Part shown: in pieces, positions 1-10,828 of the stretch
Layout: each line of letters opens with the position of its first letter
How positions within the stretch are numbered: position 1 is the first letter of the stretch
NCBI GenBank assembly: GCA_016271365.2
Contig: CM057452.1
Location: forward strand, 828,784,001-828,848,000
Length of the DNA stretch: 64,000 nucleotides
DNA from: Neoceratodus forsteri
Lineage: Eukaryota; Chordata; Ceratodontiformes; Ceratodontidae
Direction: 5' to 3'
The notes under the pieces: model-generated
The model's input: the letters and a program-made list of their open reading frames with translations, nothing else
Told to the model about the DNA's origin: nothing
Database searches by the model: none
Position numbers and translations under genes: made by a program

Positions 1-1440
1 ATCTGCCCCTCTTGACCTTCCACTGGTCATGGTTCCACACACCCTATATCATTAAAAGCAGATGTATGAAAATGTTACTTCACTGAATCTCTGTATATCA
101 CTGTGGATCCTAGGTTTAATGTTGCACTGACTATTTTTATGTACTTTGCAACTGAGTTTTCATAAAAAAGATATTTACAAAAAAAGAGGGGACTGATGAT
201 ATTTAAACTTTTTTTACCACACCAGGCTACAACTGATGTGCTGAGATATCTGGATGTTGGGAGGGAGCTGCTGTTACAGGAGACAGAAATAACAGCAGGA
301 GTATTGTTACTGTCACCAGCAGTCTGCTAAAGTCCAGCACTGGCCACCAGGAAAGTTGGATTCTGCAGGGGATTACAGGCTGGATGGCCATTAAAGGAGA
401 ACCAAAGTCAAAATTTACAAAATAATATTGTAACAGGAAAATTTTACAGCGTTTTCCCCAAGTTCCGCCCTCCGTAAATTTTATTTTTTTTAATGCCGTG
501 CTATGGGAACTGGGTGGGCACGCAGGGAACATAGCTAGGTTCCCCAGCGCGAAACAAGGGCGAGCGGGGAATTTTTGTTTAAATCAGGAGGCTCGAGACT
601 TTTAGAGTGGGAACTCGGGGGGAAGGGGAATTCGAGAGAGACAATTGGGAGAGAAGGAGAATTACCATTGAAGAGAGATCCGTGTGGCTGTGGAGGGGAT
701 AGGATGCAGCAGGTCTGGGGGGACTAAAAAAAAAGGCTTACCTGGTGTTGAAGCCATCCCTCCAAGCTTGCTTGCATGCCTGCTCCTTCTCCAGCTGCTG
801 AAGACATCAGAAGAGCTCCGGTGCAGTCGATGGTTCCATCGGGGCACCAAAAAGTAAAGGAAGCGGCCACGGTGTTCGTTTGGGGCTGTGAGACCCATTG
901 TTTTGTCACTTTAGCCCTTATTTTATTTTAAAAGAATTCCCCAGTTCCTCATCAGCAACTTGCCAGTGCCACATCACTGCTTGTGTTGTTGGCCTTCTAG
1001 AGGCCCCCAGACATCTGCTGCATTGCCTGCTAGTAGCCTCCCTCTGCCAGTGTGCCTCCCACCTCCTAATCCAGCCTCCGGTGTCCATAGGAGCGGTGAG
1101 TCGGTGGCAGCACTTCCTAATGTGCTGATCGCCACCTTCTTTGCCAGGACTGTAATTTATTTAAAACAAAAAAGTGCAGTAGGCACAATAGGACTGGCTA
1201 AGTGCCACAGTTGAATCGGGTCTGAGGACCCTAAAGTTAATTATTCAGGAAGGGTGGGGAAGGTAGCGATGCCCACGGGGAAGGGCCAGCAAAGCTAGGC
1301 CCTGGAAAAGGCCTATGTTTATGGATGAGGGAGGCAGGGTAAGACAGAGCTCAATAAAAATGAGTGACAGCAGGCTCTCTGAGCCCAAGTTTTAAAGGGG
1401 CCCTGCCACAGAATTAATAGGGCAACGCTCAGCCCAGAGT
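1..1440. other. Unassigned non-coding DNA
   Basis: I recognise no gene or element here. Open frames are short and show no domain. From about 540 to 1120 the DNA is richer in G and C than its surroundings, with purine-rich stretches around 600-660. It may be part of an old LTR or regulatory region, but I see no convincing terminal repeat or primer-binding site. Confidence 0.4.
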
Positions 1441-1449
1441 CTAGACTCG

Positions 1450-1805
1450 AGGGCATCAGGCCCAGTTCAAGTGGGGCAGCCAGGCCCAGTAAAGTAAAGG
1501 GCACCAGGCCCATTTCAGACAGGGCAGCCAGGGCAATAATAAATAGTGCACGAGGCCTAGCAGAGTAAAGGGGCAGCCACACCCGGTAGTAATTGGGGCA
1601 CAAGGCCAAGCAGAATAAAAAGTCAGCTATGCCTGGAAGTAATTGGTGCATGAGGCCCAGCAGAGTAAAGGGGCAGCCAGGCCTAGTAGAATTTGGGACA
1701 CGAGGCCCAGTAGAGTAAAGGGGTAGCCAGGCCCGTAGTAAGTGGGGTGCGAGGCCCAGCAGAGTAAAGGGCATCAGGCCCATGGTAATTAGGGTACCAG
1801 GCCCT
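1450..1805. repeat. Minisatellite, unit about 50-55 bp
   Basis: About six imperfect copies of a 50-55 bp unit follow each other. Each carries the core GGCCCAGCAGAGTAAAGG, then a GGGGCAGCCAGGCC block, then an AATTGGGGCAC-like block. The 154-codon minus-strand frame across it is repetitive only because the DNA is repetitive and should not be called a gene. Looser echoes (AGGCCCA, GTGTTAGGG) continue to about 2180, so the array may once have been longer. Confidence 0.75.
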
Positions 1806-2300
1806 ACAGTGATAAAGCAAGGACACGCTTAGGCTCACAGATATTTGGAGGGGCCCATTCCAGGGGAAAGGCCACTGATATGTTAAGGGACAAGTTTAGG
1901 CCCACGGCTAGCCATTTAGACTCCACAGGTGTTAGGGGAACCCAGTAGTGTTAGTCACCCCATAGTGGCATAGGAGCCAAGCTAGCCACATAAGTCCTAT
2001 CGTGTTAAGGGGGCTCATCTTTTGTATAGCTTTCCAGATAACCTATTTCCCCACTTTAGCATTTCCTCAGTAACTGAAGGACCCAATTTAGCCAGACGGG
2101 ACCCCATTAGAGTTAGGTCCATCAGTGTTAGGGTTCAACTATCAAAGTGTATTGCCTGTACATTTACTGTGGTCTGAACTTTGGAACTGATCTTTGAACC
2201 ATTGAGACAAGAAATAAGAGTGTATTGGCATGGCTATTACTGCTACTAACAATGGAACTCCTGGGAGCCCAGAGATGCAGCATCAGAAATACAGAGTCAG
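1806..2300. other. Unassigned DNA, possibly decayed minisatellite
   Basis: No gene or known element is visible. Short phrases such as GTGTTAGGG and TTTAGGCCCA recur irregularly, as would be left by a degenerated tandem array continuing from the neighbouring minisatellite. Confidence 0.35.
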
Positions 2301-2324
2301 TGATCTATGATTATGTTCCAAGGC

Positions 2325-2535
2325 CAGAGGTCTGAGGGTGAAGTGTCAGGACATTGGAGGTCCAGTGCCGGAGGTCCAGGGGTCCAAGGCCTGAAGTCCA
2401 GAGGTCCAGTGCTGGAGTGTCGGGGGGGTCCAGAGGTCCACTGCCGGAGGTCCAGTCCTGGACATCCAGAGGTCCAGTGCAGGAGGGCCAGAGGTCCAGA
2501 GGTCTAGGCCAGAGGTCCAGAGGTCTGTATCCACA
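2325..2535. repeat. Minisatellite of AGGTCCAG-type units
   Basis: A tandem array is built on a short GAGGTCCAG motif with variable spacers such as TGCCG and TGCTGGAG. Two plus-strand frames and one minus-strand frame stay open through it and encode low-complexity peptides. They are artefacts of a repeat lacking stop codons. The unit differs from that of the minisatellite at 1450-1805. Confidence 0.8.
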
Positions 2536-2611
2536 GGGCTAGTGTCCCAACACTTTAGACTCCATGGCCCTAGGCTGAGGGATTATTACAGAAATCCAGA
2601 ACTTTGCTGTC

Positions 2612-2760
2612 AGGGACAAGTTGCGGTCATCTAGGGTGGCCAGAAGAGGGCTGTTGCTGTAGCAGTTTGCCCCAACATAGACAGGGAGTCACACCGGGGA
2701 CAAGTTACGGCCATCAAGGGTGGCCAGAAGAGGGCCGGTACCATAGCAGTTGCCCCATCA
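2612..2760. repeat. Two-copy direct repeat, period about 82 bp
   Basis: A segment beginning GACAAGTTGCGGTCATC occurs twice about 82 bp apart. Both copies contain GGGTGGCCAGAAGAGGGC and end with AGCAGTT(T)GCCCC. This is a small local tandem duplication next to the minisatellites. Confidence 0.7.
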
Positions 2761-2769
2761 AATACAGTC

Positions 2770-3455
2770 TTGGTTTCTGGATCAAGAATTCAACAATCCC
2801 AGTGCTAGTGGCATGCTACTTTGTTCCAGCCATCAACCTTGAGACTATATCAATTCTTGTGGACCTTGTTGAAACTCTCATTTTCCTTATACCCTGTATT
2901 TTGTCTTCCCTTCCCTTCCTGTTTTAGTATAGGTGCCCTCCCTACCTCCCCATGTTTATTAGTGTTCTGTCTGAATTTCAGTAAACTATTGTTGAAACTG
3001 ACTCTCTTGTGTCTGTCTCTTTCTGTTGATCACTCAGTGGTATCCATGTAGGGGAACAGAGCCTCCCCTTTATTGCGGCTCTCTCTAAACCTTCCAGTTG
3101 CTGGTGTTGAGTGGCCTGTGGCTTAAATTCAGGTCAATCACCTGGCCATTGGACCAAACAACCCAACGAGGCCCTCACCCTACTCCCTGGCTAATTGGCT
3201 TTCAATTTCTGGGCGGGGTACAATATGTTTTGCAGAGCATCTTGATTTGTAGGCATAGCTCTAGTGTGTCCTTCCCTTTGTTTGCTGGAAGGAGTTCTTT
3301 TAAATTTGTCTGATAGTTTTATTGACCCTGAATATCTCCATGTTTGCATTATTTATTGCTCTTCTGTTTCCTACAATGCGTCCTACCCCATGTGTACATT
3401 TTCCAAGGAACATTTTTAAAGATCTGAAATGTGTCAGGTGATGTATTAATTTATT
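2770..3455. other. Unassigned DNA, weakly LTR-like
   Basis: No gene is seen. The stretch at about 2985-3055, pyrimidine-rich and with a phrase TTGAAACTGACTCTC, resembles the R-U5 part of some retroviral-type LTRs. I could not find a matching second LTR, a TG...CA boundary or a convincing primer-binding site, so it is left unassigned. Confidence 0.25.
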
Positions 3456-4442
3456 TATTCATTTATTGAAGTCTTGGAATTATAACCCTCCGAGTCAAAA
3501 AACTCTTTTGCAAAGGCTCCATGTCAGATTTACAAACAGACAGGCTACAAAAAAATTACAGGAGATTAATACAGTACACTATACATAGGATACGAGTATA
3601 CAAATAATACAGTACCTTATACTGTACATAAGTGCATCATAAATGAGGGCAGAGTGCATGGCAAAGAAACAACATGGCGAGTAGATTTAAAACAGACAGG
3701 ATACGAAACATTACAGGAAATTAATGCAGTACATAATACATAGGCTAAGAGTATGCAAGTAATGCAGCACATTATGCATAAGTGCATCATAACTGAGGGT
3801 GGAGTACATGATAACTAAACAAACATGGCGCAGGCAGTGCTAACTAATTGTGTAAACAGATAGGAAATTAAAGAAAAGAAAGGGAGACCAGAAGGAAATC
3901 AGTTAAGGAGAGTTGTGAGACAGCGGGGGGGGGTAGGGAGAAAAGTTGAGTAGAGGGGTGTAAGGTGTAGAAAAGGAGGAACAGGAAAGAATGCCGGTAA
4001 AGAATGAGTAAAGTGCAGGAAGGGAACAAAGTGGGGAAGGAGAGATTAGACCAAAATAAGGTGGGGAGAAGCAGGGGGAAATTGAGGGACAAGCCAAGAG
4101 CAGACCCAGATTGACCAGTAAAAACTCGGAGCAGTCACAACTATTCACAGAGAGTAGGTGCTGGTGAAGCTTAGTTTTAAAGAGGCCCAATTTAATTGTG
4201 GAGGAAACCAGAGGAGGCAGGCCATTGAGCAGGACAGGGGCCCTGTGAAAGAACTCTTGTTGCCCTAAGGATGTCTTACAGAAAGGGACTAGGTAAAGGG
4301 CCTTATCAGAGCTCCTAGTAGAACGAGGGGCAGGGGCAGGAGAGATAAGCTGCTGGACCGAGGGAGGGGAGAGTGAGGTGGTAAGCTTCTTGGCCAACAG
4401 GCAGGTGTGATAGTCAAGCCTACCCTTAAAGTTTAGCCAGTT
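3456..4442 (-). mobile_element. L2/Rex1-like LINE fragment: RT C-terminus and 3' UTR
   Basis: Read on the minus strand, the frame at 4457-3903 ends like many L2/Rex1-clade polymerases. It has a block with R-S-S-D-K-A-L followed by a P-V-L-L-N-G-L-P-P phrase and a K-L-G-L-F-K-T-K-L-H-Q-H-L-L end, the usual finish just before the stop. The remainder to about 3456 is A/T-rich 3' UTR ending near a TTTATTTATTCATTTATTG tail (plus-strand reading). The same 3' UTR phrase, AAAGG(C/T)TCCA(C/T)GTCA, recurs in the related copy at 30.58-31.76 kb. The element is truncated at its 5' side, so no catalytic RT motifs remain. Assignment to L2 versus Rex1 is uncertain. Confidence 0.65.
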
Positions 4443-4456
4443 CACTTGACTGTACA

Positions 4457-4562
4457 ATATTTATTTATTTATTGAATTTTGATGACCGGGTTGGCCCACT
4501 GGGCCCTGAAGGTCCCTTTTTCAGGGGCGACCCGGGGATATATACTGTATATAATGGACTGT
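4457..4562 (-). mobile_element. L2-like LINE 3' tail only
   Basis: A minus-strand LINE 3' end without coding sequence. On the plus strand it reads from ATTTATTTATTTATTGAATT through GACCGGGTTGGCCCACTGGG to TTTTTCAGGGGCGACCCGGG. The design, an A/T-rich end, then ACC(A/G)GGT-GGCCCACT, then TTTCAGGG-GACC, matches the tails of the tRNA-derived SINEs at 12.9, 23.5 and 48.0 kb, and less closely the V-SINEs. It also resembles the plus-strand LINE end at 32.46-32.58 kb. Confidence 0.55.
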
Positions 4563-4764
4563 ATTGATTGTCAGGTGTCTGTCTGGATTTTGCACTTCAA
4601 TAAAAGCAGCACTTGTGCACTTTTAAAACGTTATCCAGATTAGTGTTGTTATTTTGGAAAATAGAGGTGGTGAGTGCCCATTTTTTTGAAGTTGCCCTAA
4701 AGGTTGTTATTGTGGGCAGCACACTTTATGTGCATACTTTTTTAGTGTTTAGTTAATATAGATC

Positions 4765-4965
4765 TATGCATTGCAATACTATATATTAATATGTACAGTG
4801 GCGAGTGTCTCTTACAAGATAAGAATGTAATCTTATGTTGTTTTGGGTGAGAGGACAGAGAAGTGAAGCTGAGTGGTTCTGTCAGCCCAAAACAGCACTA
4901 GATAATGTTCTTGTTCTGTAAGAGACACACCTCACTATACATAGTACTATATTATGAAGCAGTGT
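4765..4965. repeat. Small inverted repeat (foldback)
   Basis: The left arm near 4775-4820 contains AGTGGCGAGTGTCTCTTACA. The right arm near 4905-4955 contains the complement, with TGTAAGAGACAC followed by CCTCACTATACATAGTACTA. The arms are about 50 bp with several mismatches and a loop of about 90 bp. No target duplication was found. A further short inverted match, GCAGTGTAACTG at about 4963 against CAGTTACACTGC at about 5580, hints that the structure may once have been larger and later split by the SINE at 5.3 kb. Confidence 0.5.
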
Positions 4966-5302
4966 AACTGTCTCTAGTGAAGCAATCAGTCAGACAATGT
5001 TACTGAAGTTAAATAAATACATTTCCTTATGTTAAGTTGTGTACTACCCCCTCCACCTGTGGTACATGGTACATTCCAAAACTGAACAAAGTGGAGCACT
5101 GACTGATGCTTCTTACACTGCAGTTAATAGTGACAGGGAATGGATACTGAAACTAACTTGTTCCATCTTTTAAATTTTCTGCTGTCACTTCAGGAATTGA
5201 AGACTTATCATCAATTTCTCTTTTGCAGCTGAAGCTGCTATGTTTCTGACAGAGAGGAGTGTCAGAACATAGTGGCAGCCCAGCAGAAATCAGCTGAGCA
5301 GA

Positions 5303-5513
5303 GAATCAGTATAGTGCAGTGGTCTAAGGCTCTGAGCTGCAAATTTGGTGACATCCAGCAGACCAGACCTGGGTTTGAATCCCACAGCTTCCACTTGCAT
5401 ACTGTGTGACCCTGAGCAAGTCACTTAACCTCCTTGTGCACCCAGGTCGCTCCTGTAAAAAAGCTTTCAGCTTAGTGTGCTATACCTGGTTAAACAACTA
5501 AAAAAAAAAAAAG
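5303..5513 (+). mobile_element. tRNA-derived MIR/CORE-like SINE
   Basis: The 5' part resembles a tRNA gene with a B-box-like GGGTTTGAATCCC. It is followed by the phrase TGTGTGACCCTGAGCAAGTC and ACTTAACCTCC, which matches the classic core of MIR-type SINEs. It ends in an A-run at about 5500-5511. SINEs of this kind are transcribed by RNA polymerase III from the internal A and B boxes and depend on a partner LINE for reverse transcription. Confidence 0.8.
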
Positions 5514-5712
5514 CATGAGGTGCCAACTGTACACTGCATAAAGAGGTACAGTAATCGAGTGCACTCATTGGCTGAGGCAGTTACACTGCTTTATAATGAG
5601 TTTAAAATTGTGTATCCCCAAATGAGCAGCTGATCCGAACATTTCTTTCAGCAAAACATAACACACAGTATGAAACATATTACAGCTTTAATCCATTTAC
5701 TGTTATAATACA

Positions 5713-6423
5713 TTAAAGCAGAACTACTGGTACACACAATGCTGCTACCACTACACAGATTGGGGCTTCAGTACCCTGGTCCCCTCTGCAGGCACAAAAT
5801 TCATTTAAGTGTGTCCATACTTGATCCCCTCATAAAATCCACAAATCCTTTCTTAGCATGCAGGCATCTTCTGCCATTCCTATGCTCATCCCCCAGATCG
5901 CGTTGCTAACAACGCAATATCATGACGCATCACTGCGCCTTCCTGTATTGTGCCCTTTGTAGGGAGATTAAATAGTCTTTGTATCTCCTACCCGGATGCC
6001 CCATCCTGTATTGTGCCTTATGTACAGAGATTTAATCATCTCTGAATCTTCTATGCCCTGCTCTATTTTAACAGACTGTGCCTTAATGCCGTGGCTATAC
6101 ATAGCATACACACAGCATTTAGGCAAAGTCTTTGAAAATAGAGCAGGGTGTAGAAAATACAGAGATGATTAAATCTCTGTACATAAGGCACAATACAGGA
6201 AGGGGCAGTGGCACATCATGATATGTTGTTAGCAGCGCAATCTCAGGGGGTGAGCACAGGCATGGCAGAAAATGCCTGAATACTAAAAGAGGATTCGTGG
6301 ATTTTACAATGGATCAGGTATGGCCACACTTAAATGAAATTGTGCCTGTAGGGGGTATCGGGGTAATGAAGCCCCAATCTGTGCAGCGGTAGCTGCTTTA
6401 CACGTACCAGAGTTCTCCTTTAA
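5713..6423. mobile_element. T2-type (Kolobok-like) foldback MITE, TTAA target
   Basis: A 711 bp near-palindrome. The left end reads TTAAAGCAGAAC and the right end, complemented, reads TTAAAGGAGAAC, so both ends carry TTAA and a TTAAAGGRR-like terminus. That combination is the hallmark of the amphibian T2 MITE family, which has been linked to the Kolobok superfamily. The arms match over about 300 bp, for example CAGATTGGGGCTTCA near 5757 against its complement near 6365-6385. The left arm carries an extra tandem copy of a block of about 75 bp containing CCTGTATTGTGCC (near 5942 and 6005), so the arms differ in length. There is no transposase, so the element is non-autonomous. Confidence 0.75.
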
Positions 6424-6424
6424 A

Positions 6425-7670
6425 TATTGTGACTGCTGTAAAAAATCCTTCCAAGCCAAGACAAATTGCAGGATTGGTATCGCATGCTTGATGAAAACAA
6501 CTTTCATGTTCAATTTTTTTACATTAATAATAGCTTACTTTTTAAAGAAAGATATAGTGCTCCAGAGAAGCAAGTTTTCTGTGAGTTAGGAAAAGATATG
6601 TCATATGCTGGCAAACTGTGAAGACTATAAAATAGATATCAAATTACTGCAAATAACTTTGGAAATCATGTAATTTTGCACAGCATGTTCGTGAGACAGT
6701 TGTCACCCTGTATGATATCATTCTGTTAATGCACTTGATCCTAGTGTATCCTCATACTGCCTACTTTTAAACAGCAGTAACTATGTGTGATCATCCTGAC
6801 AGGCAACCCCCTTTGCAATGGACACAATGCTTTGAGTGTTACCCTGAGGATTGTAAGAATTGTATCCATGTTCATTCCTGGGTGGTTTCAAATGTCTTTG
6901 CAGGTGCCTAGGAAGAGTCTGAAACCCCAGATAAGCTACAGTTGATGGTGTCACAAACTTAAGACGTGCTAAATGCAACTATTTTGCACTTTACATCTGA
7001 GAAGTAGAACCAATAGTTCTTTAAGCAGTTTTCTGTTTAATTTTCACAGTGTAATTGTAACCTTTTCAGTGGTGTCTTCCTGTTCTCACCTCTATTTCAC
7101 ATCATAGTGGGTAGAATATGTGCAACACCAGAACTCTAGGGATTACATTTATTTTAATTGCCAGTTGTATAATGATATACCAAAGGCTAAATATATTTCA
7201 GCTTAACCATCTGTGGAAAGAACATGTTTAGTGCTCTAATGAAACATAAAAATATGCTTTGGTAGTAGAAAAAAATAATGTAGCTATAACCGAAAACTTC
7301 AGTCAACATTTAGTCTTCCTAAAATATTAGGGAGTATGATTTTCAAAAGGTTCAAGGCTAGATCGTGCAACAAGGAATGAGTGTTTTGCTCTTCCAGTTG
7401 TTCTTCCAGTTAAAATCCGCTCAGGCAACTCATAATCATGTTTTTTATACTTACCTCCTGTACCTGATGTGAGCCACATCAGGATGAAAGGTGGAATACC
7501 TCCATTTGCCTGCCTGCATAGGTCATGTATATATCATAAACATGCACCTAGTGCTATAGTTTGGCTGCAAGTGGGCATCCATATGCACAAGAGATGTTTA
7601 CACCTCCTTCTCCAACAATTTGACCACCATGAAATAAAGGATCAAGTTCAGGAAATCAGTGATAAACAGT
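6425..7670. other. Unassigned A/T-rich DNA
   Basis: Both strands were read. Open frames are short, with no recognisable domain, and there is no clear repeat. It could be unique sequence or very old repeat. Confidence 0.4.
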
Positions 7671-7853
7671 AATATAAGTAAGCAATAACCCACGACAGGG
7701 TGTTGGGTTACTGGGGATTAATCAACACCCTGGGTGCGTTGTTAGGCATGAGGGTGAAGCCCGAGTGCCCTCACAGCACCCAAGGTGTTGATTAATCCCC
7801 AGTGTAACCCCACACCCTGGAGTGGGTTATTGCACTTATAACATGGGCTATGA
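7671..7853. mobile_element. Foldback MITE, GCAATAACCCAC family, copy 1
   Basis: The left arm starts TATAAGTAAGCAATAACCCA and continues through TACTGGGGATTAATCAACACC. The right arm, from about 7782, is its complement and ends GGGTTATTGCACTTATAAC. Arms are about 60 bp around a loop of about 45 bp. Similar ends recur near 14.73 and 47.12 kb and possibly at 12.27 kb, so this is a family rather than a chance hairpin. It has no coding capacity. Confidence 0.7.
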
Positions 7854-9325
7854 CAACTTTCACAAATTTTGTTTAGTTTTTTAAAAATATCAGAAAGTAT
7901 CCCATTTCAGTTTGGTATCTTTCCACTCAAATTGCCAGTAAATAAAGTAGTCTCTGCTGTCATTGTGTTGCTCTCTTTGCTTAATTTACTTGTTTTTTTT
8001 CTCAGTCTGACACACTTTTCTCAGTTTTAAAACTTATTGACTCATTGTACAGTTAGAAACACAGACGTACCGCAGTTCTTGGTAGTAGGCTATCGGTTAA
8101 CATTGCACATTGTGAGTGCTGAACATTCTGGGAGGTGGGGGGTGGACTCTATCTGTAGGGGTGCTGTGGTCACCTTTTTCACAAGTCAGCGATGGCACCA
8201 ATGAGCTGCTGGCTGCAGTGTGTACAGCTGCTCCCGTTCTGTCAGCCCCGGCGATATGGTGGCTCTTCTCCGGCACCTCACCATGTCATTGCAATTAGTC
8301 CTGCATCCCTGGCCCTAGGTCAGGTCACTCTCCGCACTGTTGCCCCATGTCTCCTGTCCTGTTCCCTGGTCTGATGCCCGCTACTCGTGGCTTTCTGGTA
8401 ACCCTATTGGCGCTCTCATTGTGTGACCACTCCCTCCTCCATGATCCATGTGGGTGGGTGGGACCTGTGCCGTGGTCCTGGCAGTGAAAGCAGCAGCACG
8501 TTGAAAGGAGCAGTAGAGGAGGGAGCAATTTGCAACTCTTGCTGCAGAGAGCAGCCACTGACTCAGTTCCCAGAAGTTCAGCTACAAAAGAGATGGACTC
8601 CCTGGACGTGAACAAGTTCCGACTATCCGATCCATGTACCTGACAGCTAGACGTGACTAGGGATTTTGGCTAAGACCTACTCACAGTAGCTGTTTGTATA
8701 ACAGAGACTAATGTATGGCCACACACAGTGGGTCGATCAATGGCCTTAGACGTTTTAAGATGCCCATGTTATAAATGTGTTTAATTCAAACATGTGGAAG
8801 ACACAGCAGAGGTGTACATGGGGATCCTTGGGGGAAGATGATACCAACTCCATTCATTTAAACAGGAAACGTAAGGGATATTTGTAGTTTCATATAGATC
8901 CAAGCTTGTAGGGCCCTGAAAGCATGAAGGCAGAATTTAAGTCCCCCATTTAAATGAAGGGGCCAGTGCACTGAGGCTAACAGTTGTCCCTTGCACTTCA
9001 ACAAAATAATGGTTTTGCTGTGGCACTTATGGATAGCCCAGTTTTCATGCTCACACAGGGGACTGGGACTACTCACAACACCCTGTGCAGGCAGGTTACA
9101 TAATGGCTTGGATGGCTGGTGGCTCATCAGATCTACAAAAGCAACTGTCGGCCAACTGTTAAAAATGGGAAACATTACATACTTTTTCCTGTTACCAGAT
9201 TTTAACAATTCAAATAAAGTGCCTTGAATTCTTAGGAATCCTACTTACTATCAAAATGCAGCTTTTAAAAAATCAAACAATTGAAGCATGAAAAACCTCT
9301 TGATTATTCGCAATCCAAGTGCTTG
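7854..9325. other. Unassigned DNA with a G/C-richer island
   Basis: No gene is recognised. About 8100-8640 is richer in G and C than its surroundings and has several overlapping short open frames in opposite directions, none with a domain I can name. A 13 bp match, TTATAACATGGGC at about 7840 and its complement at about 8763, may mean a second end of the MITE family lies near 8763. Confidence 0.35.
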
Positions 9326-9335
9326 GGATGCAACT

Positions 9336-9958
9336 GCAGAAAAAGCACTCACTGGGCCACCAAACTCCAATATTACAATGAACACGTCGTACCTCAAATG
9401 AGGATTTCTGTGCAGTTCAGCATACCTTCAACAGTAATTTTCCTTTTCCTTTTTATTGAATCCAAAAATGTGCACAATGCAGAAAATAAGTAGTGATTTT
9501 GCATATGCCCATAGGTGGCCACAATGGATTCAGGACAAATGTTGCTCACCAACCATGAAGACTGCAGGGCTCTTTAAAATGGGTACCATTGGCTGCCACT
9601 CACATACTGAACAAAAAACATTTCATCACCCTGGTTTTTGCATGACCAACACACTGATACTTTAAAACATTACAGTGTAGAATGTAAGTGGTGACTGGTG
9701 GTATCCATTTGGGAGATCCTTGCAATCTTTACACTAGTGATCTATATCCATTGTGAATCCAGTGAGGCCACGAATGAACATGTGCAATAACAGAAATTGT
9801 TTTTCTGCAATGTATACTTTTTGGGATTTAATAAAGACTGAAGAGAAACGTTACTGTTGAAGTAATTGTAAATTTTAATTGATATGAAATTCACAATCAA
9901 GGTGTGTCTTTTTCATTAGCGTATTGGAAGTTGATGGTCTGGTGAGTGCTTTTTCTAC
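9336..9958. repeat. Long imperfect palindrome, arms about 280 bp
   Basis: The left arm begins GCAGAAAAAGCACTCAC. The right arm, complemented from about 9958, begins GTAGAAAAAGCACTCAC. The match continues inward: CTTCAACAGTAA (about 9426) with its complement at about 9850, ATGCAGAAAA (about 9478) with its complement at about 9802, and ATGGGTACCA (about 9580) with its complement at about 9705. Only about 55 bp separate the arms. The right arm contains AATAAAGACTG, like a polyadenylation region. It may be an inverted terminal-repeat dimer of a Penelope-like element or a large MITE; I could not assign it, and no target duplication was found. Confidence 0.7.
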
Positions 9959-10828
9959 AACTTTGATAGTCATTTTGTGATATGTAATTGTCCATTTCTT
10001 AAATTGTACATGCTCTCTGATACACTAGTTATTTCTGTGCCGGGGAATTATACAGCTTATCCCATAAAAGAGCCAATCTATACAGCTTTGAGTTCTGACA
10101 CACAATATCTTCTTGACCCTTGAAAGGATTCATAGTCAGTCTATTATGTGTTATTTCTTCTTGTCATGATTGGATATATAAGCAGTGATGTCAGATTCAT
10201 GGCAATGCTACTAGTCCACCTAACTACCCCACCACATTTGGGAATTTACAGTTTATATCAAAATGGCCTACAGTATGTGCACCCAATGTATTTCTATTGT
10301 AACTGAAACCAGAGTGGGAATTGCTGATTTACCCATTTTCCATAATGAGCTATTGACTATTCATGGATTCTGAACCTGGGGTCATCTGACTCTGAGTTGT
10401 GTGTAATAACTACTGGAGACTAATCTCCAATTATACTAAGGCCCTACCAAAATCAGGACTGTCTGGTTCAATGTCATTTGTATTCTACCATATAAATGAA
10501 ATCTTTATATCTAGGACATTCATGTGCAGGTTGCTAGGCACAATAAAATACCCAAGAACATTTTAAATTTAATCTCATGCCTCATAAAGCTGATTTAAAG
10601 TGCCATCAATATATGAGCTGATAGGAGTGATGCTGATGACATGTATGACAACTCTAAAGATGTCATTTTTGGCTTCATTATGAATTTTAGCAAAGACTAC
10701 TGGAAATGTAAAATGTAGATTAGCCTGCTTTTGATTTGACATTAACTGTTCCTAATAAATCACTATGGCTAACAGCCATCCACACTGGCATCTGTATCTA
10801 AATGACAATTACAGTTTTTTGTAACCGT
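9959..10828. other. Unassigned A/T-rich DNA
   Basis: Nothing recognisable was seen on either strand. Frames are short and closed. Confidence 0.4.

Noticed and set aside
836..860. Retroviral primer-binding site (TGGTGCCCCGATGG on the minus strand)
   Set aside because: No LTR ending in CA precedes it, and the match to known tRNA 3' ends is partial.
1319..1783. 154-codon minus-strand frame as a gene
   Set aside because: It follows a minisatellite. The peptide repeats because the DNA repeats, and there is no domain or gene structure.
2307..2542. Overlapping frames in the AGGTCCAG array
   Set aside because: Low-complexity translations on both strands of a tandem repeat.
8116..8615. Conserved host exon in the G/C-richer island
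   Set aside because: Frames overlap in opposite directions, are short and show no recognisable domain; no convincing splice structure was seen.
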